A stretch of 64,000 nt of DNA from Isoperla grammatica (lineage: Eukaryota; Arthropoda; Insecta; Plecoptera; Perlodidae). A model generated the notes under the pieces. That model was not told the DNA's origin, did no database searches, and saw only the letters and a program-made list of their open reading frames with translations. This document shows positions 1 through 13,673 of the stretch, in pieces. Position 1 is the first letter of the stretch, and the number at the start of each line of letters is the position of its first letter. The stretch is taken from NCBI GenBank assembly GCA_945910005.1, contig OX246744.1, positions 38,772,200 through 38,836,199 of the forward strand, read 5' to 3'. A program made the translations under genes and the position numbers.

Positions 1-3000
1 GGTACCACTCGGGAGACATTTAGACTCTGAGTGGTGCCTGCGTGCATTATGGGGTTGCAGCTCCACGTGATCTGTTATGACTTATCTCGTCAGAGATGGG
101 GGGAGGTCACGTGTGAGTCATGCATATTGGAGTTCTCGTGGTGGAAACAGTGCTACGGTACCATTTGGCAGACATTAAGGCTCTGAGTGGTGCCTGCGCA
201 TTATGGGGTTGCAGCTCCACGTGATCTATTGTGACTTATCTCGTCAGAGATGGGGGGAAGTCACGTGTGAGTCATGCATATTGGAGTTCTCGTGGTGGGA
301 ACAGTGCTATGGTACCACTCGGCAGACATTAAGGCTCTAAGTGGTGCCTGCGCATTATGGGGTTGCAGCTCCACGTGATCTATTGTGACTTATCTCGTCA
401 GAGATGGGGGGAATTCACGTGTGAGTCATGCATATTGGAGTTCTCGTGGTGGAACAATGCTTCACGGTACCACTCGGCAGACATTAAGACTCTGAGTGGT
501 GCCTGCGCATTATGGGGTTGCAGCTCCACGTGATCTGTTATGACTTATCTCGTCAGAGATTGGAGGAGGTCACGTGTGAGTCATGCATATTGAAGTTCTC
601 GTGGTGGGAACAGTGCTACGGTACTACTCGGCAGACATTAAGGCTCTAAGTGGTGCCTGCGCATTATGGGGTTGCAGCTCCACGTGATCTATTGTGACTT
701 ATCTCGTCAGAGATGGGGGGAAGTCACGTGTGAGTCAGGCATATTGGAGTTTTCGTGGTGGAAACAGTGCTACGGTACCACTCGGCAGACATTAAGACTC
801 TGAGTGGTGCCTGCGTGCCTTATGGGGTTTCAGCTCCACGTGATCTATTGTGACTTATCTCGTCAGAGATGGGGGGAGGTCACGTGTGAGTCATGCAAAT
901 TGGAGTTCTCGTGGTGGGAACAGTGCTACGGTACCACTCGGGAGACATTTAGACTCTGAGTGGTGCCTGCGTGCATTATGGGGTTGCAGCTCCACGTGAT
1001 CTGTTATGACTTATCTCGTCAGAGATGGGTGGAGGTCACGTGTGAGTCATGCATATTGGAGTTCTAGTGGTGGGAACAGTGCTACGGTACCACTCGTCAG
1101 ACATTTAGACTGAGTGGTGCCTGCGCATTATGGGGTTGCAGCTCCACCTGGTCTGTTATGACTTATCTCGTCAGAGATGGGGGGAAGTCACGTGTGAGTC
1201 ATGCATATTGGAGTTCTCGTGGTGGGAACAGTGCTACGGTACCACTCGGGAGACATTTAGACTCTGAGTGGTGCCTGCGTGCATTATGGGGTTGCAGCTC
1301 CACGTGATCTGTTATGACTTATCTCGTCAGAGATGGGGGGAGGTCACGTGTGAGTCATGCATATTGGAGTTCTCGTGGTGGGAACAGTGCTACGGTACCA
1401 CTCAGGAGACATTTAGACTCTGAGTGGTGCCTGCGTGCATTATGGGGTTGCAGCTCCACGTGATCTGTTATGACTTATCTCGTCAGAGATGGGGGGAGGT
1501 CACGTGTGAGTCATGCATATTGGAGTTCTCGTGGTGGGAACAGTGCTACGGTACCACTCAGGAGACATTTAGACTCTGAGTGGTGCCTGCGTGCATTATG
1601 GGGTTGCAGCTCCACGTGATCTGTTATGACTTATCTCGTCAGAGATGGGTGGAGGTCACGTGTGAGTCATGCATATTGGAGTTCTAGTGGTGGGAACAGT
1701 GCTACGGTACCACTCGTCAGACATTTAGACTGAGTGGTGCCTGCGCATTATGGGGTTGCAGCTCCACCTGGTCTGTTATGACTTATCTCGTCAGAGATGG
1801 GGGGAGGTCACGTGTGAGTCATGCATATTGGAAATCTCGTGGTGGGAACAGTGCTACGGTACCACTCGGGAGATATCAAGGCTCTGAGTGGTGCCTGCGT
1901 GCATTATGGGGTTGCAGCTCCACGTGATCTGTTATGACTTATCTCGTCAGAGATGGGGGGAGGTCACGTGTGAGTCATGCATATTGGAAATCTCGTGGTG
2001 GGAACAGTGCTACGGTACCACTCGGCAGACATTAAGGCTCTGAGTGGTGCCTTCGCATTATGGGGTTGCAGCTCAACGTGATCTGTTATGACTTATCCCG
2101 TCAGAGATGGGGGGAGGTCACGTGTGAGTCACGCATGTTGGAGTTCTCGTGGTGGGAACAGTGCTACGGTACCACTCGGCAGACATTAAGGCTCTGAGTG
2201 GTGCCTTCGCATTATGGGGTTGCAGCTCAACGTGATCTGTTATGACTTATCTCGTCAGAGATGGGGGGAGGTCACGTGTGAGTCATGCATATTGGAGTTC
2301 TCGTGGTGGAAACAGTGCTACGGTACCACTCGGCAGACATTAAGGCTCTGAGTGGTGCCTGCGCATTATGGGGTTGCAGCTCCACGTGATCTGTTATGAC
2401 TTATCTCGTCAGAGATGGGGGGAAATCACGTGTGAGTCATGCAGATTGGAGTTCTCGTGGTGGGAACAATGCTTCACGGTACCACTCGGCAGACATTAAG
2501 ACTCTGAGTGGTGCCTGCGCATTATGGGGTTGCAGCTCCACGTGATCTGTTATGACTTATCGCGTCAGAGATGGGAGGAGGACACGTGTGAGTCATGCAT
2601 ATTGGAGTTCTCGTGGTGGGAACAGTGCTACGGTACCACTCGGGAGATATCAAGGCTCTGAGTGGTGCCTACGTGCATTATGGGGTTGCAGCTCCACGTG
2701 ATCTATTGTGACTTATCTCGTCAGAGATGGAGGGAGGTCACGTGTGAGTCATGCATATTGGAGTTCTCGTGGTGGGAACAGTGCTACGGTACCACTCGGG
2801 AGATATCAAGGCTCTGAGTGGTGCCTACGTGCATTATGGGGTTGCAGCTCCACGTGATCTATTGTGACTTATCTCGTCAGAGATAGGGGGAGGTCACGTG
2901 TGAGTCACGCATGTTGGAGTTCTCGTGGTGGGAACAGTGCTACGGTACCACTCGGCAGACATTAAGGCTCTGAGTGGTGCCTTCGCATTATGGGGTTGCA

Positions 3001-4653
3001 GCTCAACGTGATCTGTTATGACTTATCCCGTCAGAGATGGAGGGAGGTCACGTGTGAGTCATGCATATTGGAGTTCTCGTGGTGGGAACAGTGCTACGGT
3101 ACCACTCGGGAGATATTCAGACTCTGAGTGGTGCCTACGCATTATAGGGTTGCAGCTCCGCGTGATCTATTGTGACTTATCTCGTCAGAGATGGGGGGAG
3201 GTCACGTGTGAGTCATGCATATTGGAGTTCTCGTGGTGGGAACAGTGCTACGGTACCACTCAGGAGATATCTAGGCTCTGAGTGGTGTTTGCGCATTATG
3301 GGGTTGCAGCTCAACGTGATCTGTTATGACTTATCCCGTCAGAGATGGAGGGAGGTCACGTGTGAGTCATGCATATTGGAGTTCTCGTGGTGGGAACAGT
3401 GCTACGGTACCACTCGGGAGATATTCAGACTCTGAGTGGTGCCTACGCATTATAGGGTTGCAGCTCCGCGTGATCTATTGTGACTTATCTCGTCAGAGAT
3501 GGGGGGAGGTCACGTGTGAGTCATGCATATTGGAGTTCTCGTGGTGGAAACAGTGCTACGGTACCATTTGGCAGACATTAAGGCTCTGAGTGTTGCCTGC
3601 GCATTATGGGGTTGCAGCTCAACGTGATCTGTTATGACTTATCTCGTCAGAGATGGGGGGAGGTCACGTGTGACTCATGCATATTGGAGTTCTCGTGGTG
3701 GGAACAGTGCTACGGTACCACACGGCAGACATTAAGACTCTGAGTGGTGCCTGCGTGCATTATCGGGTTGCAGCTCCACGTGATCTGTTATGACTTATCT
3801 CGTCAGAGATGGGGGGAAATCACGTGTGAGTCATGCACATTGGAGTTCTCGTGGTGGGAACAATGCTTCACGGTACCACTCGGCAGACATTAAGACTCTG
3901 AGTGGTGCCTGCGCATTATGGGGTTGCAATTCCACGTGATCTATTGTGACTTATCTCGTCAGAGATGGGTGGAGGTCACGTGTGAGTCATGCATATTGGA
4001 GTTCTCGTTGTGGAATCAGTGCTACGGTACCACTCGGGAGATATTCAGACTCTGAGTGGTGCCTACGCATTATAGGGTTGCAGCTCCGCGTGATCTATTG
4101 TGACTTATCTTGTCAGAGATAGGGGGAGGTCACGTGTGAGTCATGCATATTGGAGTTCTCGTGGTGAAAACCGTGCTACGGTACCACTCGGGAGATATTT
4201 AGACTCTGAGTGGTGCCTGCGCATTATGGGGTTGCAGCTCCACGTGATCTATTGTGACTTATCTCGTCAGAGATGGGGGGAGGTCACGTGTGAGTCATGC
4301 ATATTGGAGTTCTCGTGGTGGGAACAGTGCTACGGTACCACTCGGCAGACATTAAGGCTCTGAGTGGTGCCTGCGCATTATGGGGTTGCAGCTCCACGTG
4401 ATCTATTGTGACTTATCTCGTCAGAGATGGGGGGAGGTCACGTGTGAGTCATGCAAATTGGAGTTCTCGTGGTGGGAACAGTGCTACGGTACCACTCGGG
4501 AGACATTTAGACTCTGAGTGGTGCCTGCGTGCATTATGGGGTTGCAGCTCCACGTGATCTGTTATGACTTATCTCGTCAGAGATGGGTGGAGGTCACGTG
4601 TGAGTCATGCATATTGGAGTTCTCGTGGTGGGAGCAGTGCTACGGTACCACTT
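1..4653. repeat. KpnI satellite, ~154-bp unit, ~30 copies
   Basis: Head-to-tail array with units of 152-156 bp, most starting at a GGTACC (KpnI) site; the window opens inside it, so its true length is unknown. Each unit usually carries two CACGTG palindromes and a TGAGTCAT word. Copies differ by a few substitutions and small indels (for example GCGTGCATT versus GCGCATT), and variants recur in blocks, which suggests duplication of multi-unit blocks. The ~87-residue open frames in it repeat with the unit, overlap one another and begin with non-ATG codons, so they are not genes. The period is close to nucleosomal length, as in many centromeric or heterochromatic satellites. Confidence 0.95.
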
Positions 4654-6170
<1,517 letters not shown>

Positions 6171-6392
6171 AATCAATCGGTTTCGACAGACAAATTCATT
6201 TGTTTTTCGAATGATTCTCCCATTTGAATAACGTGATGTTAAGTATTGTGGATATGGATGGGCGACCTGACTTGGGACTTCGCTTACTTTGCTAATAACC
6301 AATGTTTTTTATAGACCGTGAAATAGAGTGCATCTTATAGAAAGCCCAATGACTGCACACTTGTGTCATAAGTTGCACTGAAACTAGATTAT

Positions 6393-7919
6393 TGTGTTTT
6401 TTATGTGTCTCAGGGGTGGCGTCCTACAGCCTCACCATGACCCTGGACCACGTGCGGGTATCCCAAGCCCCCCAGACTGTCACCTTCACCTGCTCTGCTG
6501 ACGTAGCCCTGGCCGGGTGTCAGTTGTATTGCAACGTGACATAATTGTGTTTGTTCTGTGTCTCAGGGGTCTCGTCCTACAGCCTCACCATAACCCCGAA
6601 CTACGTGAGAGTATCCCAAGCCCTCCGGACTGTCACCTTCACCTGCTCTGCTGACGTAGCCCTGGCCAGGTGTCAGTTGTATTGCAACGCGACATTATTG
6701 TGTTTGTTCTGTGTCTCAGGGGTGGCGTCCTACAGCCTCACCATAACCCCGAACTACGTGCGGGTATCCCAAGCCCTCCGGACTGTCACCTTCACCTGCT
6801 CTGCTGACGTAGCCCTGGCCAGGTGTCAGTTGTATTGCAACGCGACATTATTGTGTTTGTTCTGTGTCTCAGGGGTGGCGTCCTACAGCCTCACCATAAC
6901 CCCGAACTACGTGCGGGTATCCCAAGCCCTCCGGACTGTCACCTTCACCTGCTCTGCTGACGTAACCCTGGCCGGTGTCAGTTGTATTGCAACGCGACAT
7001 AATTGTGTTTGTTCTGTGTCTCAGGGGTCGCGTCCTACAGCCTCACCATAACCCCGAACTACGTGCGAGTATCCCAAGCCCTCCAGACTGTCACCTTCAC
7101 CTGCTCTGCTGACGTAACCCTGGCCGGTGTCAGTTGTATTGCAACGCGACATAATTGTGTTTGTTCTGTGTCTCAGGGGTGGCGTCCTACAGCCTCACCA
7201 TCACCCCGAACTACGTGCGAGTATCCCAAGCCCTCCGGACTGTCACCTTCACCTGCTCTGCTGACGTAGCCCTGGCCAGGTGTCAGTTGTATTGCAACGC
7301 GACATAATTGTGTTTGTTCTGTGTCTCAGGGGTCGCGTCCTACAGCCTCACCATGACCCCGGACTACGTGCGAGTATCCCAAGCCCTCCAGACTGTCACC
7401 TACACCTGCTCTGCTGGCGTAGCCCTGGCCGGGTGTCAGTTGTATTGCAACGCGACATAATTGTGTTTGTTCTGTGTCTCAGGGGTGGCGTCCTACAGCC
7501 TCACCATCACCCCGAACTACGTGCGAGTATCCCAAGCCCTCCGGACTGTCACCTTCACCTGCTCTGCTGACGTTACCCTGGCCGGTGTCAGTTGTATTCC
7601 AACGCGACATTATTGTGTTTGTTCTGTGTCTCAGGGGTCGCGTCCAACAACCTCACCATGACCCAGGACCACGTGCGAGTATCCCAAGCCCTCCAGACAG
7701 TCACCTTCACCTGCTCTGCTGGTGTAGCCCTGGCCGGGTGTCAGTTGTATTGCAACGCGACATAATTGTGTTTGTTCTGTGTCTCAGGGGTGGCGTCCTA
7801 CAGCCTCACCATGACCCCGGACTACGGGCGAGTATCCCAAGCCCTCCACACTGTCACCTTCACCTGCTCTGCTGACGTAGCCCTGGCCGGGTGTCAGTTG
7901 TATTGCAACGCGACATAAT
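6393..7919 (+). repeat. 153-bp minisatellite carrying a 3' splice site plus exon start (10 decoy copies)
   Basis: Ten units of 152-153 bp precede the real exon at 7941. Each contains about 45 bp of intron end (pyrimidine-rich, ending TGTCTCAG) and about 108 bp of Ig exon start. Acceptor AGs end at 6413, 6566, 6719, 6872, 7024, 7176, 7329, 7482, 7634 and 7787; the eleventh, at 7940, opens the full exon. Decoy units break off after the first Ig cysteine region and run into a GCGACATAATTG segment, which puts TAA in frame in most copies; a few have TTATTG and read through. No unit holds a plausible 5' splice donor at its end. These are partial exon duplications, not additional Ig domains. Confidence 0.85.
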
Positions 7920-7940
7920 TGTGTTTGTTCTGTGTCTCAG

Positions 7941-8300
7941 GGGTCGCGTCCTACAGCCTCAACATGACCCCGGACTACGGGCGAGTCTCCACAGCCCTCA
8001 ACACTGTCACCTTCACCTGCTCTGCGGGCGAAGCCCTGGCCGGGTGTCAGTTCACGTGGCGGGACCAGAGAGGCAAGGAAGGTCCACTGCTGGATCTTAG
8101 TCGGGGGTCTCTGTCCCAGGCCAACTCTGTCCATCTGACCTCTGAGCTCACCGGCTACAGCTACAGCGGCCGGGGTCTGGGGGCGGGGGACTGCCGTGTC
8201 GCCCTGAAGGTGACGGGCCATAAGGTGTGGATGGTCGCTTGTCGAGTCCGAGCCGGGAACGGGGGCTGGAGCTACGCCTGGGCCGACCTCTATGCTGACA
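7941..8300 (+). CDS. Ig-like domain exon A of an immunoglobulin-superfamily gene
   Basis: 360-bp internal exon, preceded by TGTGTCTCAG and followed by GTGAGT. Read in phase 1 it encodes about 120 residues starting VASYSLNMTPDYGR. It has the Ig pattern: TVTFTCSAG (first Cys), a Trp about 13 residues on (FTWRDQ), a long loop, then VWMVACRV (second Cys), ending WSYAWADLYAD. Two further cysteines (AGCQF, GDCRV) could pair. The length and symmetric 1-1 phase are typical of Ig domain exons. It joins exon B (12406) in frame. The gene's 5' end (signal peptide, earlier exons) was not found between the microsatellite and this exon, so it lies left of the window or across the repeats. The function is unknown; a secreted or surface recognition or adhesion protein is the obvious guess. 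Confidence 0.8.
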
Positions 8301-9062
8301 GTGAGTTTCACTGTTTCCACACACTTGAGCGCGTTGTGTGGCTCGTTGGTCTAGTGGGTTTAGTTTATTCCTGATTCCAATGCAGAAGCATTAGGGCTAG
8401 ATTCCCGGTTCGGGGTGGTTATTCGTTTTGGGAACTTGACTTTATCTTTGTATGATATAGGGAAAATAACAATAATCTGCATGAGACACATTTAAGGAAA
8501 TAAACTTTTAAGCGGACAGTAGGGTCAATAATAAATAAACTAATTTTAATTTAACAAATTTAAACCGATCAGCATGAAATTACCTACACGAATACATCAG
8601 CACCTTAATAATACCCTTAAAGTTTTAAATATTTTTATGTTTTTTTTTAGCACATTCTGTTTTTAAGTACAATAAATAAAATAAATTCACATTTAGAGTC
8701 TACCCACTCAGTAACTAAACTGATTTGCAGTGGGGGACTTTAATTGAAAGTGACTGAACCAACCCTGCAGGCTTCGAACACCATCGACGAGTGAGCGATA
8801 ACCAATCAAAGATCGATATTTCAAATACGAAACATATGAATCAGTGATTGGACAGTGCGAACACCTGCGGACAAATGCCAGAATCAACAAGGTCGATTCA
8901 GAACAACTTTGAATTTATTGAGTGCTTCGTTGCTAGGACGGCTCCAAAGTCACCGTTTACTTATTCCTAAGCCAAGAAGTAATAGAATTGAATCCTCATT
9001 AGAAGTTAAAAAACTTTTAAAATTTTTAACACACTTGTAAGGTATGGTAATGAATGATACAC
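8301..9062. other. Intron A-B, left part
   Basis: AT-rich non-coding sequence after the GTGAGT donor. I see no gene, RNA or clear mobile element up to the Harbinger-like insertion at 9066. Short open frames on both strands show no family resemblance. Confidence 0.6.
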
Positions 9063-9065
9063 TTA

Positions 9066-9673
9066 GGGCCGGTTTTTCAATCAGTTTTTTAATCAGTGAT
9101 TAGATCAACCAGAGCTATTACCAACTTGAGAATGCTGTGATACTGAAAGTAACCAATCATCAAACGTCTCCTAATTACTCTTATCAAATTGATAGAATTT
9201 TTATTCCAGCGACTTTAAATTCGTATGTAAACCACATTGTATCAAAGTTCAAATCAGCAATATCATACTATTTATATACAAACTAATAAATAGCTATAAT
9301 TTATATTGGTCAACATGTGTATTATGATGCAATAGTGTTTTGTTCAGGTAAAAAAACACACCTTTCAACAGTGATTTGAAGGAATTTGGTACAGACGGAT
9401 CTTTGTTGTCTAAACACTAGGTTTAGGTTGCATAATTTAATATCTTTGTGAGCTTGACAAATGACTTCACTCATCTCAAGCAATAATAGCCAACCAGGAA
9501 AACATATACATAGGTACACTATTTTATTTCCTATTTATCAAACATGCAGGCTTATGAATTCAATAAATTAAAACTGAGTTGTGCTTTTTAAAAATTGTTA
9601 TCATATAGGCCTACAAAATTAGTTTGAACTAAAAAAAAAACTTTTTTAATATGTTTGGGTTGCATCTACATTT

Positions 9674-9717
<44 letters not shown>

Positions 9718-11482
9718 TGTCTATCCTATTCAGTTATAAAAACTGATTTACAAAGGAGGACCTTAAATAAAAGTAAGCTATGCAAACAATGAATAGTAAT
9801 GAAATCATAAATAACAATAACAACAAAAACAAAACAAACTACTGAACTATATAAAATATAATCAAGAACAAGAAAAAATAATTGACAAATGAAATAAAAT
9901 CAAATGAAGTGGAAATTCAACATATTAAAAAATAAAAATAGAAGTATGCAAATAAGAAAGAACATGAAGAAACAAAAAAATTGTGGAAAAAAATTAATAC
10001 ATATATATATATATATATATAAAAGTAAAAAAGAAGAAAAAAAAGAAGAAAGAAAAGAAAAAAGAAAAAAAGAAAAAAGAAAAAAGAAAAAAGAAAAAAG
10101 AAAAAAGAAAAAAGAAAATAGAAAAAAGAAAAAAAAAAAAAGAAAAAAGAAAAAAGAAAAAAGAAAAAAGAAAAAAGAAAAAAGAAAAAAGAAAAAAGAA
10201 AAAAGAAAAAAGAAAAAAGAAAAAAGAAAAAAGAAAAAAGAAAAAAGAAAAAAGAAAAAAGAAAAAAGAAAAAAGAAAAAAGAAAAAAGAAAAAAGAAAA
10301 AAGAAAAAAGAAAAAGAAAAAAGAAAAAAGAAAAAAAGAAAAATAAAAAAGTAAGAAGAAAAAAAAGAAAAAACTGATTTGTTAACGATCCCAGCTCAAA
10401 CGAAATGAGGATTGCAAAAAATCAGAAACTGCAATCTGGGAAAATTAAAATTTCACGTAAAAGAAACCCGGGAATCCGCACACGCCTTCCATCTTCACTT
10501 CGAATCTTGAAAGTCAGATGGTCTTGAAAATCTTGATCCGAGAACTATTTATAAGTAGAGATCAAACTGAATCAAGAGAATTCAGAATACCGGATGAAGA
10601 TTCCCAGCAGACCAACAAACCAACCATCTAAAACAGATGAAAAACCACTTACAGTAGAACAATCTTAACTTAAACACGCCTAACTCTCTTCGTAAGAATT
10701 AAAGATTCAATCTTATTCCTAAATTCTAGGAGCCGCAATTTCACAAACTGGCTTCGAAGATCATGCGGAAGTGAATTCCAGAAGTGTACCCCTCTGTACA
10801 AGAAGACCTGCGGAACGACTCGGAATTCATTCTAGGAACCTGTAAAGTAAAAGTTAATATAGAATCACGAGTACGCTCAACAAAATTAAACATAGCTGGC
10901 ACAACATCTAAATACATACCTTTCAACACCTTAAAAGTATTTACCAGAACATGGAACTTCATTCGCTCATGAATCGTCAAAAAATTGTCCTGCAAGTCTT
11001 GGTGGAAAGAAACTTCATCAAATAAATGGTCTATTCTTCTCTGCAGCACAATATAATCTGCAGATGGTCGAACAGCCCACACAACTAAACAATAATCAAT
11101 TATAGAGTGAACATACGAATCAACAAGTAATCTCAGCATTCTCTCAGTCACAAATCTCTTCATTCTTACAATCATACCTATTGCTGAAGACACCCTATTA
11201 CAAACATATTCATAGTGTCTTTTAAAAGTAAGACTACAGTCTAAATAAACACCAAGATACTTAAATTCAAATACTCTAGAAATAATGTTACCATTACAAG
11301 TTAACACTTGAGGAAATCTATTCACAGTCTTATCATTAGCCTTATGAAAAATCATAAAATTAGTTTTACTATCATTAATATTGAGTTCCTGACTCAGAAA
11401 CCAGTTATCCATTCTTCTTAAAATTTCTTGAAGCCTTGGTTACCCCAACCACTGATTAAAAAACTGATTGAAAAACCGGCCC
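9066..11482. mobile_element. PIF/Harbinger-like TIR element with a nested retrotransposon
   Basis: Terminal inverted repeats of about 40 bp begin GGGCCGGTTTTTCAATCAG at 9066 and end as the reverse complement at 11482, with almost no mismatches over the first 35 bp. It is flanked on both sides by TTA (9063-9065 and 11483-11485), which fits the 3-bp TWA target duplication of PIF/Harbinger elements. No transposase is visible, so it is non-autonomous. Most of the interior (about 9671-11440) is a minus-strand non-LTR retrotransposon that landed next to the right TIR. The whole composite sits in the intron between Ig exons A and B. Confidence 0.7.
9671..11440 (-). mobile_element. 5'-truncated CR1/Jockey-like non-LTR retrotransposon
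   Basis: The minus-strand open frame 10741-11412 (223 codons) matches the part of a non-LTR reverse transcriptase after the catalytic centre: NDSKTNFMIF, FKYLGVYLDCSLTFKRHYE, then IDYCLVVWAVRPSADYIVLQRR and a C-terminal HFR segment. The palm motif FADD and all upstream coding are missing, so the copy is dead and 5' truncated at ~11440. Its 3' UTR contains an A/G hexamer repeat (about 10020-10370, AAAAAG-type as written on +) and a short AT run, and it ends in an (AAAT)n tail written as TTTA repeats at 9671-9716. The purine hexamer run gives a spurious Lys/Glu-rich frame on the + strand. Confidence 0.75.
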
Positions 11483-11485
11483 TTA

Positions 11486-12405
11486 ACATAAACACTTATC
11501 GATTTAGTGAAAAAAATTGTTAAGGTGAAAAAGAAGGGAATTTAAGTTTAAAAAAATAAATATTGACCGAAAATTTTAATTTATAAACCCCGATTCATCA
11601 GTTTTGAACGTCAGTAATTATGAACGTATTTTAAAAACAAGTTTCAAAGCTGAAGTATTGGTTTTTATAATTCAAAACGTTAGTGTAATATTAATAACAC
11701 ACAAAATGGATACGCATTCAGTGTTATTAGCTTGTAATTACCATACATGGTTTTTTTTATCGTTTGGATTCTGAATCGTACTTGAGCCCCTTTGGAGGAC
11801 GATAAAATTGTATAAAATGACAGAATGTGATCAAAAATGGTCGCAAACTTTTAAAACAATTCACATGTTGTATTAAGGTGTTGATGTACGTGTGTCCACA
11901 GTTTCAATATGATTTGTTCACATTTGTTAAATTTTTTATTTTTTATTATATAATGTCCCCTTAAAAAGCTAATTTTAATAAAATTACTCCATGCTGATAT
12001 AAGCGGATTTTGAATGTTATGGAGCTCAACTTTCTGATGACTATAATGCTATAAAACCTATTATTGCAATTTCTTTTGGGTTAAGTCGAATTCCCCTAGA
12101 TTAATAATACTAGCCTAGGCGGAACCGGGGATCTTGTAACCGACATAGCAAAGACTGACAAAAATAACATTATAAATGTGACATACGGAAAATCATCTCA
12201 ACGACGTATGAACTAGTTGTGGAGTTCGTCGTTGCCTACAAAGTAAACTTTCAAAAATAATAACAAAAAAATTAAAATAGAAAAAGTACAATGAAATAAA
12301 CTGAAAATCAGCAAGTAATTTATTGTAACTGAGTTGGTAAAGACTATAACACAAACAAACCATCACTATAGGAGTGTTGTATACCTACCTGCTCCCTGGT
12401 TACAG
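11486..12405. other. Intron A-B, right part
   Basis: Unique AT-rich non-coding sequence ending in the acceptor GGTTACAG at 12405. No further feature is seen. Confidence 0.6.
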
Positions 12406-12726
12406 ACGATGGCGCCATCTCTCACACCCTGACACCGAGGGAGGCCGTCGTTCTCCAGGGCGGGGAGGCGAGGTTCAATCTGAAGACGCAGGAACCGTTG
12501 AGACAGTGCGTCTTCTTCCCGCCAGGCAAGACCCTTGGCTTTAACCAGGGATACGAGTCTGCCAGCAGCTCCGGCCGGCATCGCTACCTGGGGGCTGGAC
12601 TGCAGAGCGGCGAGTGCGGTCTGGCTGTGAGCAACGTCAGCGAGGAGGACAACGGGCCGGTCAGGGGTCGCATCTACGCGTCCAGGGATAAGCTTGAATA
12701 CAGATACATGACTCTCATTGTAGCAA
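12406..12726 (+). CDS. Ig-like domain exon B
   Basis: 321-bp internal exon, acceptor TTACAG before it and donor GTAGGT after it, phase 1-1, encoding about 107 residues from DGAISHTLTPREAVVL to MTLIVA. Ig features: GGEARFNL (strand B without the usual Cys), RQCVFFPPGK, then ECGLAVSNVSEEDNGPVRGRI. The last stretch matches the conserved F-strand neighbourhood (normally D-x-G-x-Y-x-C), but the cysteine after the Asn-Gly is replaced, so the usual disulphide is absent or rearranged; two cysteines (RQC and GEC) remain and could pair. It splices in frame from exon A and into exon C. A possible N-glycosylation site is NVS. This is an atypical member of the Ig fold. Confidence 0.72.
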
Positions 12727-12974
12727 GTAGGTTTACCAACAAGACTACCACTTTGTCACGGTTCAGTCAATGAATGGTCAAGACTCACGGCAGCTACAAC
12801 TATCTGCTTTAGAAACTACTTTGCCTTATTGTGATGGTTCTATTAATAACACCTTAAATTTTAAAATTTATAAAACAAAACTTGAATACAGTTTTGTGGT
12901 ATTTTGAATATAATTTACCCAAATAATAACTCCGATGACAGAACCTATCTATCTTTAATGCTCGTGTGAGATAT
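12727..12974. other. Intron B-C, start
   Basis: Non-coding sequence after donor GTAGGT; nothing recognisable before the hAT-like insertion. Confidence 0.5.
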
Positions 12975-12982
12975 GTTATGGG

Positions 12983-13665
12983 TAGAGGTGTTTGTAAATG
13001 GTGTTATGTTTTCTTAGATTTCGTTTATAGATTTAATAATTGCGATGTTATAGCGGTGTTATGCTATTTGGGAGATTTTCTACTGTAAATTTCACCAGAA
13101 ACATGTTTAAATTAAAAAGGAATTTAATGTAATTTAATTTATTTGAATTGTATGTACACACTAGTACTAGTTAATACGAAGTGTATTAACATTACCATTA
13201 CCTGTGTTTGTCTAGTGTGTCTTTACGGTCGAATTAAAGGCGGCAGTCACGACACATAAGAATCTTCTTGTCCGTCACGTAAAATCCCTTAGAATTGTAC
13301 TCGTTTGCTCTGCTTGACGCCGAATTTCAGCAAAAATAAATCGTTGATCTTCTTAACGAAATCATCATTAACGTGAAAAAATATTTGGTCCCCACGATTG
13401 TGTTGTAATGACGTTTGGCTGTAATAATAAATTTAAATTTTTTAAAAATGTTTATAATAAATTAAAAACAATCGAGATTTTGTGTTATTTCGCTCTTTAA
13501 TACAAATTTCGATGTTATGACTGGAAATTCACGCATTTCGCGAATTTTCGCAGTGAAATTTTGATGTTTTTAAGGTGCCAATCAATAGATATACACTTTG
13601 TTTATCTCCCCTTCTTTATCAACACTTTTCGCGATTTCGCGGTCCGCGAAAAACAAACACCTCTA
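12983..13665. mobile_element. Non-autonomous hAT-like element with a perfect 8-bp target duplication
   Basis: A 683-bp element with short inverted ends: TAGAGGTGTTTGT at 12983 and its complement ACAAACACCTCTA ending at 13665. Both sides are flanked by GTTATGGG (12975-12982 and 13666-13673), an exact 8-bp duplication as made by hAT transposases. The right subterminal region holds several TTCGCG/CGCGAA words, which resemble transposase-binding clusters. There is no transposase frame. It lies in the intron between Ig exons B and C. Confidence 0.8.
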
Positions 13666-13673
13666 GTTATGGG

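Noticed and set aside
6545..7875. Extra Ig domains encoded by the 153-bp units
   Set aside because: Each unit holds only the first ~36 residues of the domain and then intron sequence; no unit has the Trp or second Cys or a donor.
9904..10377. Lys/Glu-rich 157-residue protein
   Set aside because: Translation of an AAAAAG-type simple repeat in a retrotransposon 3' UTR.
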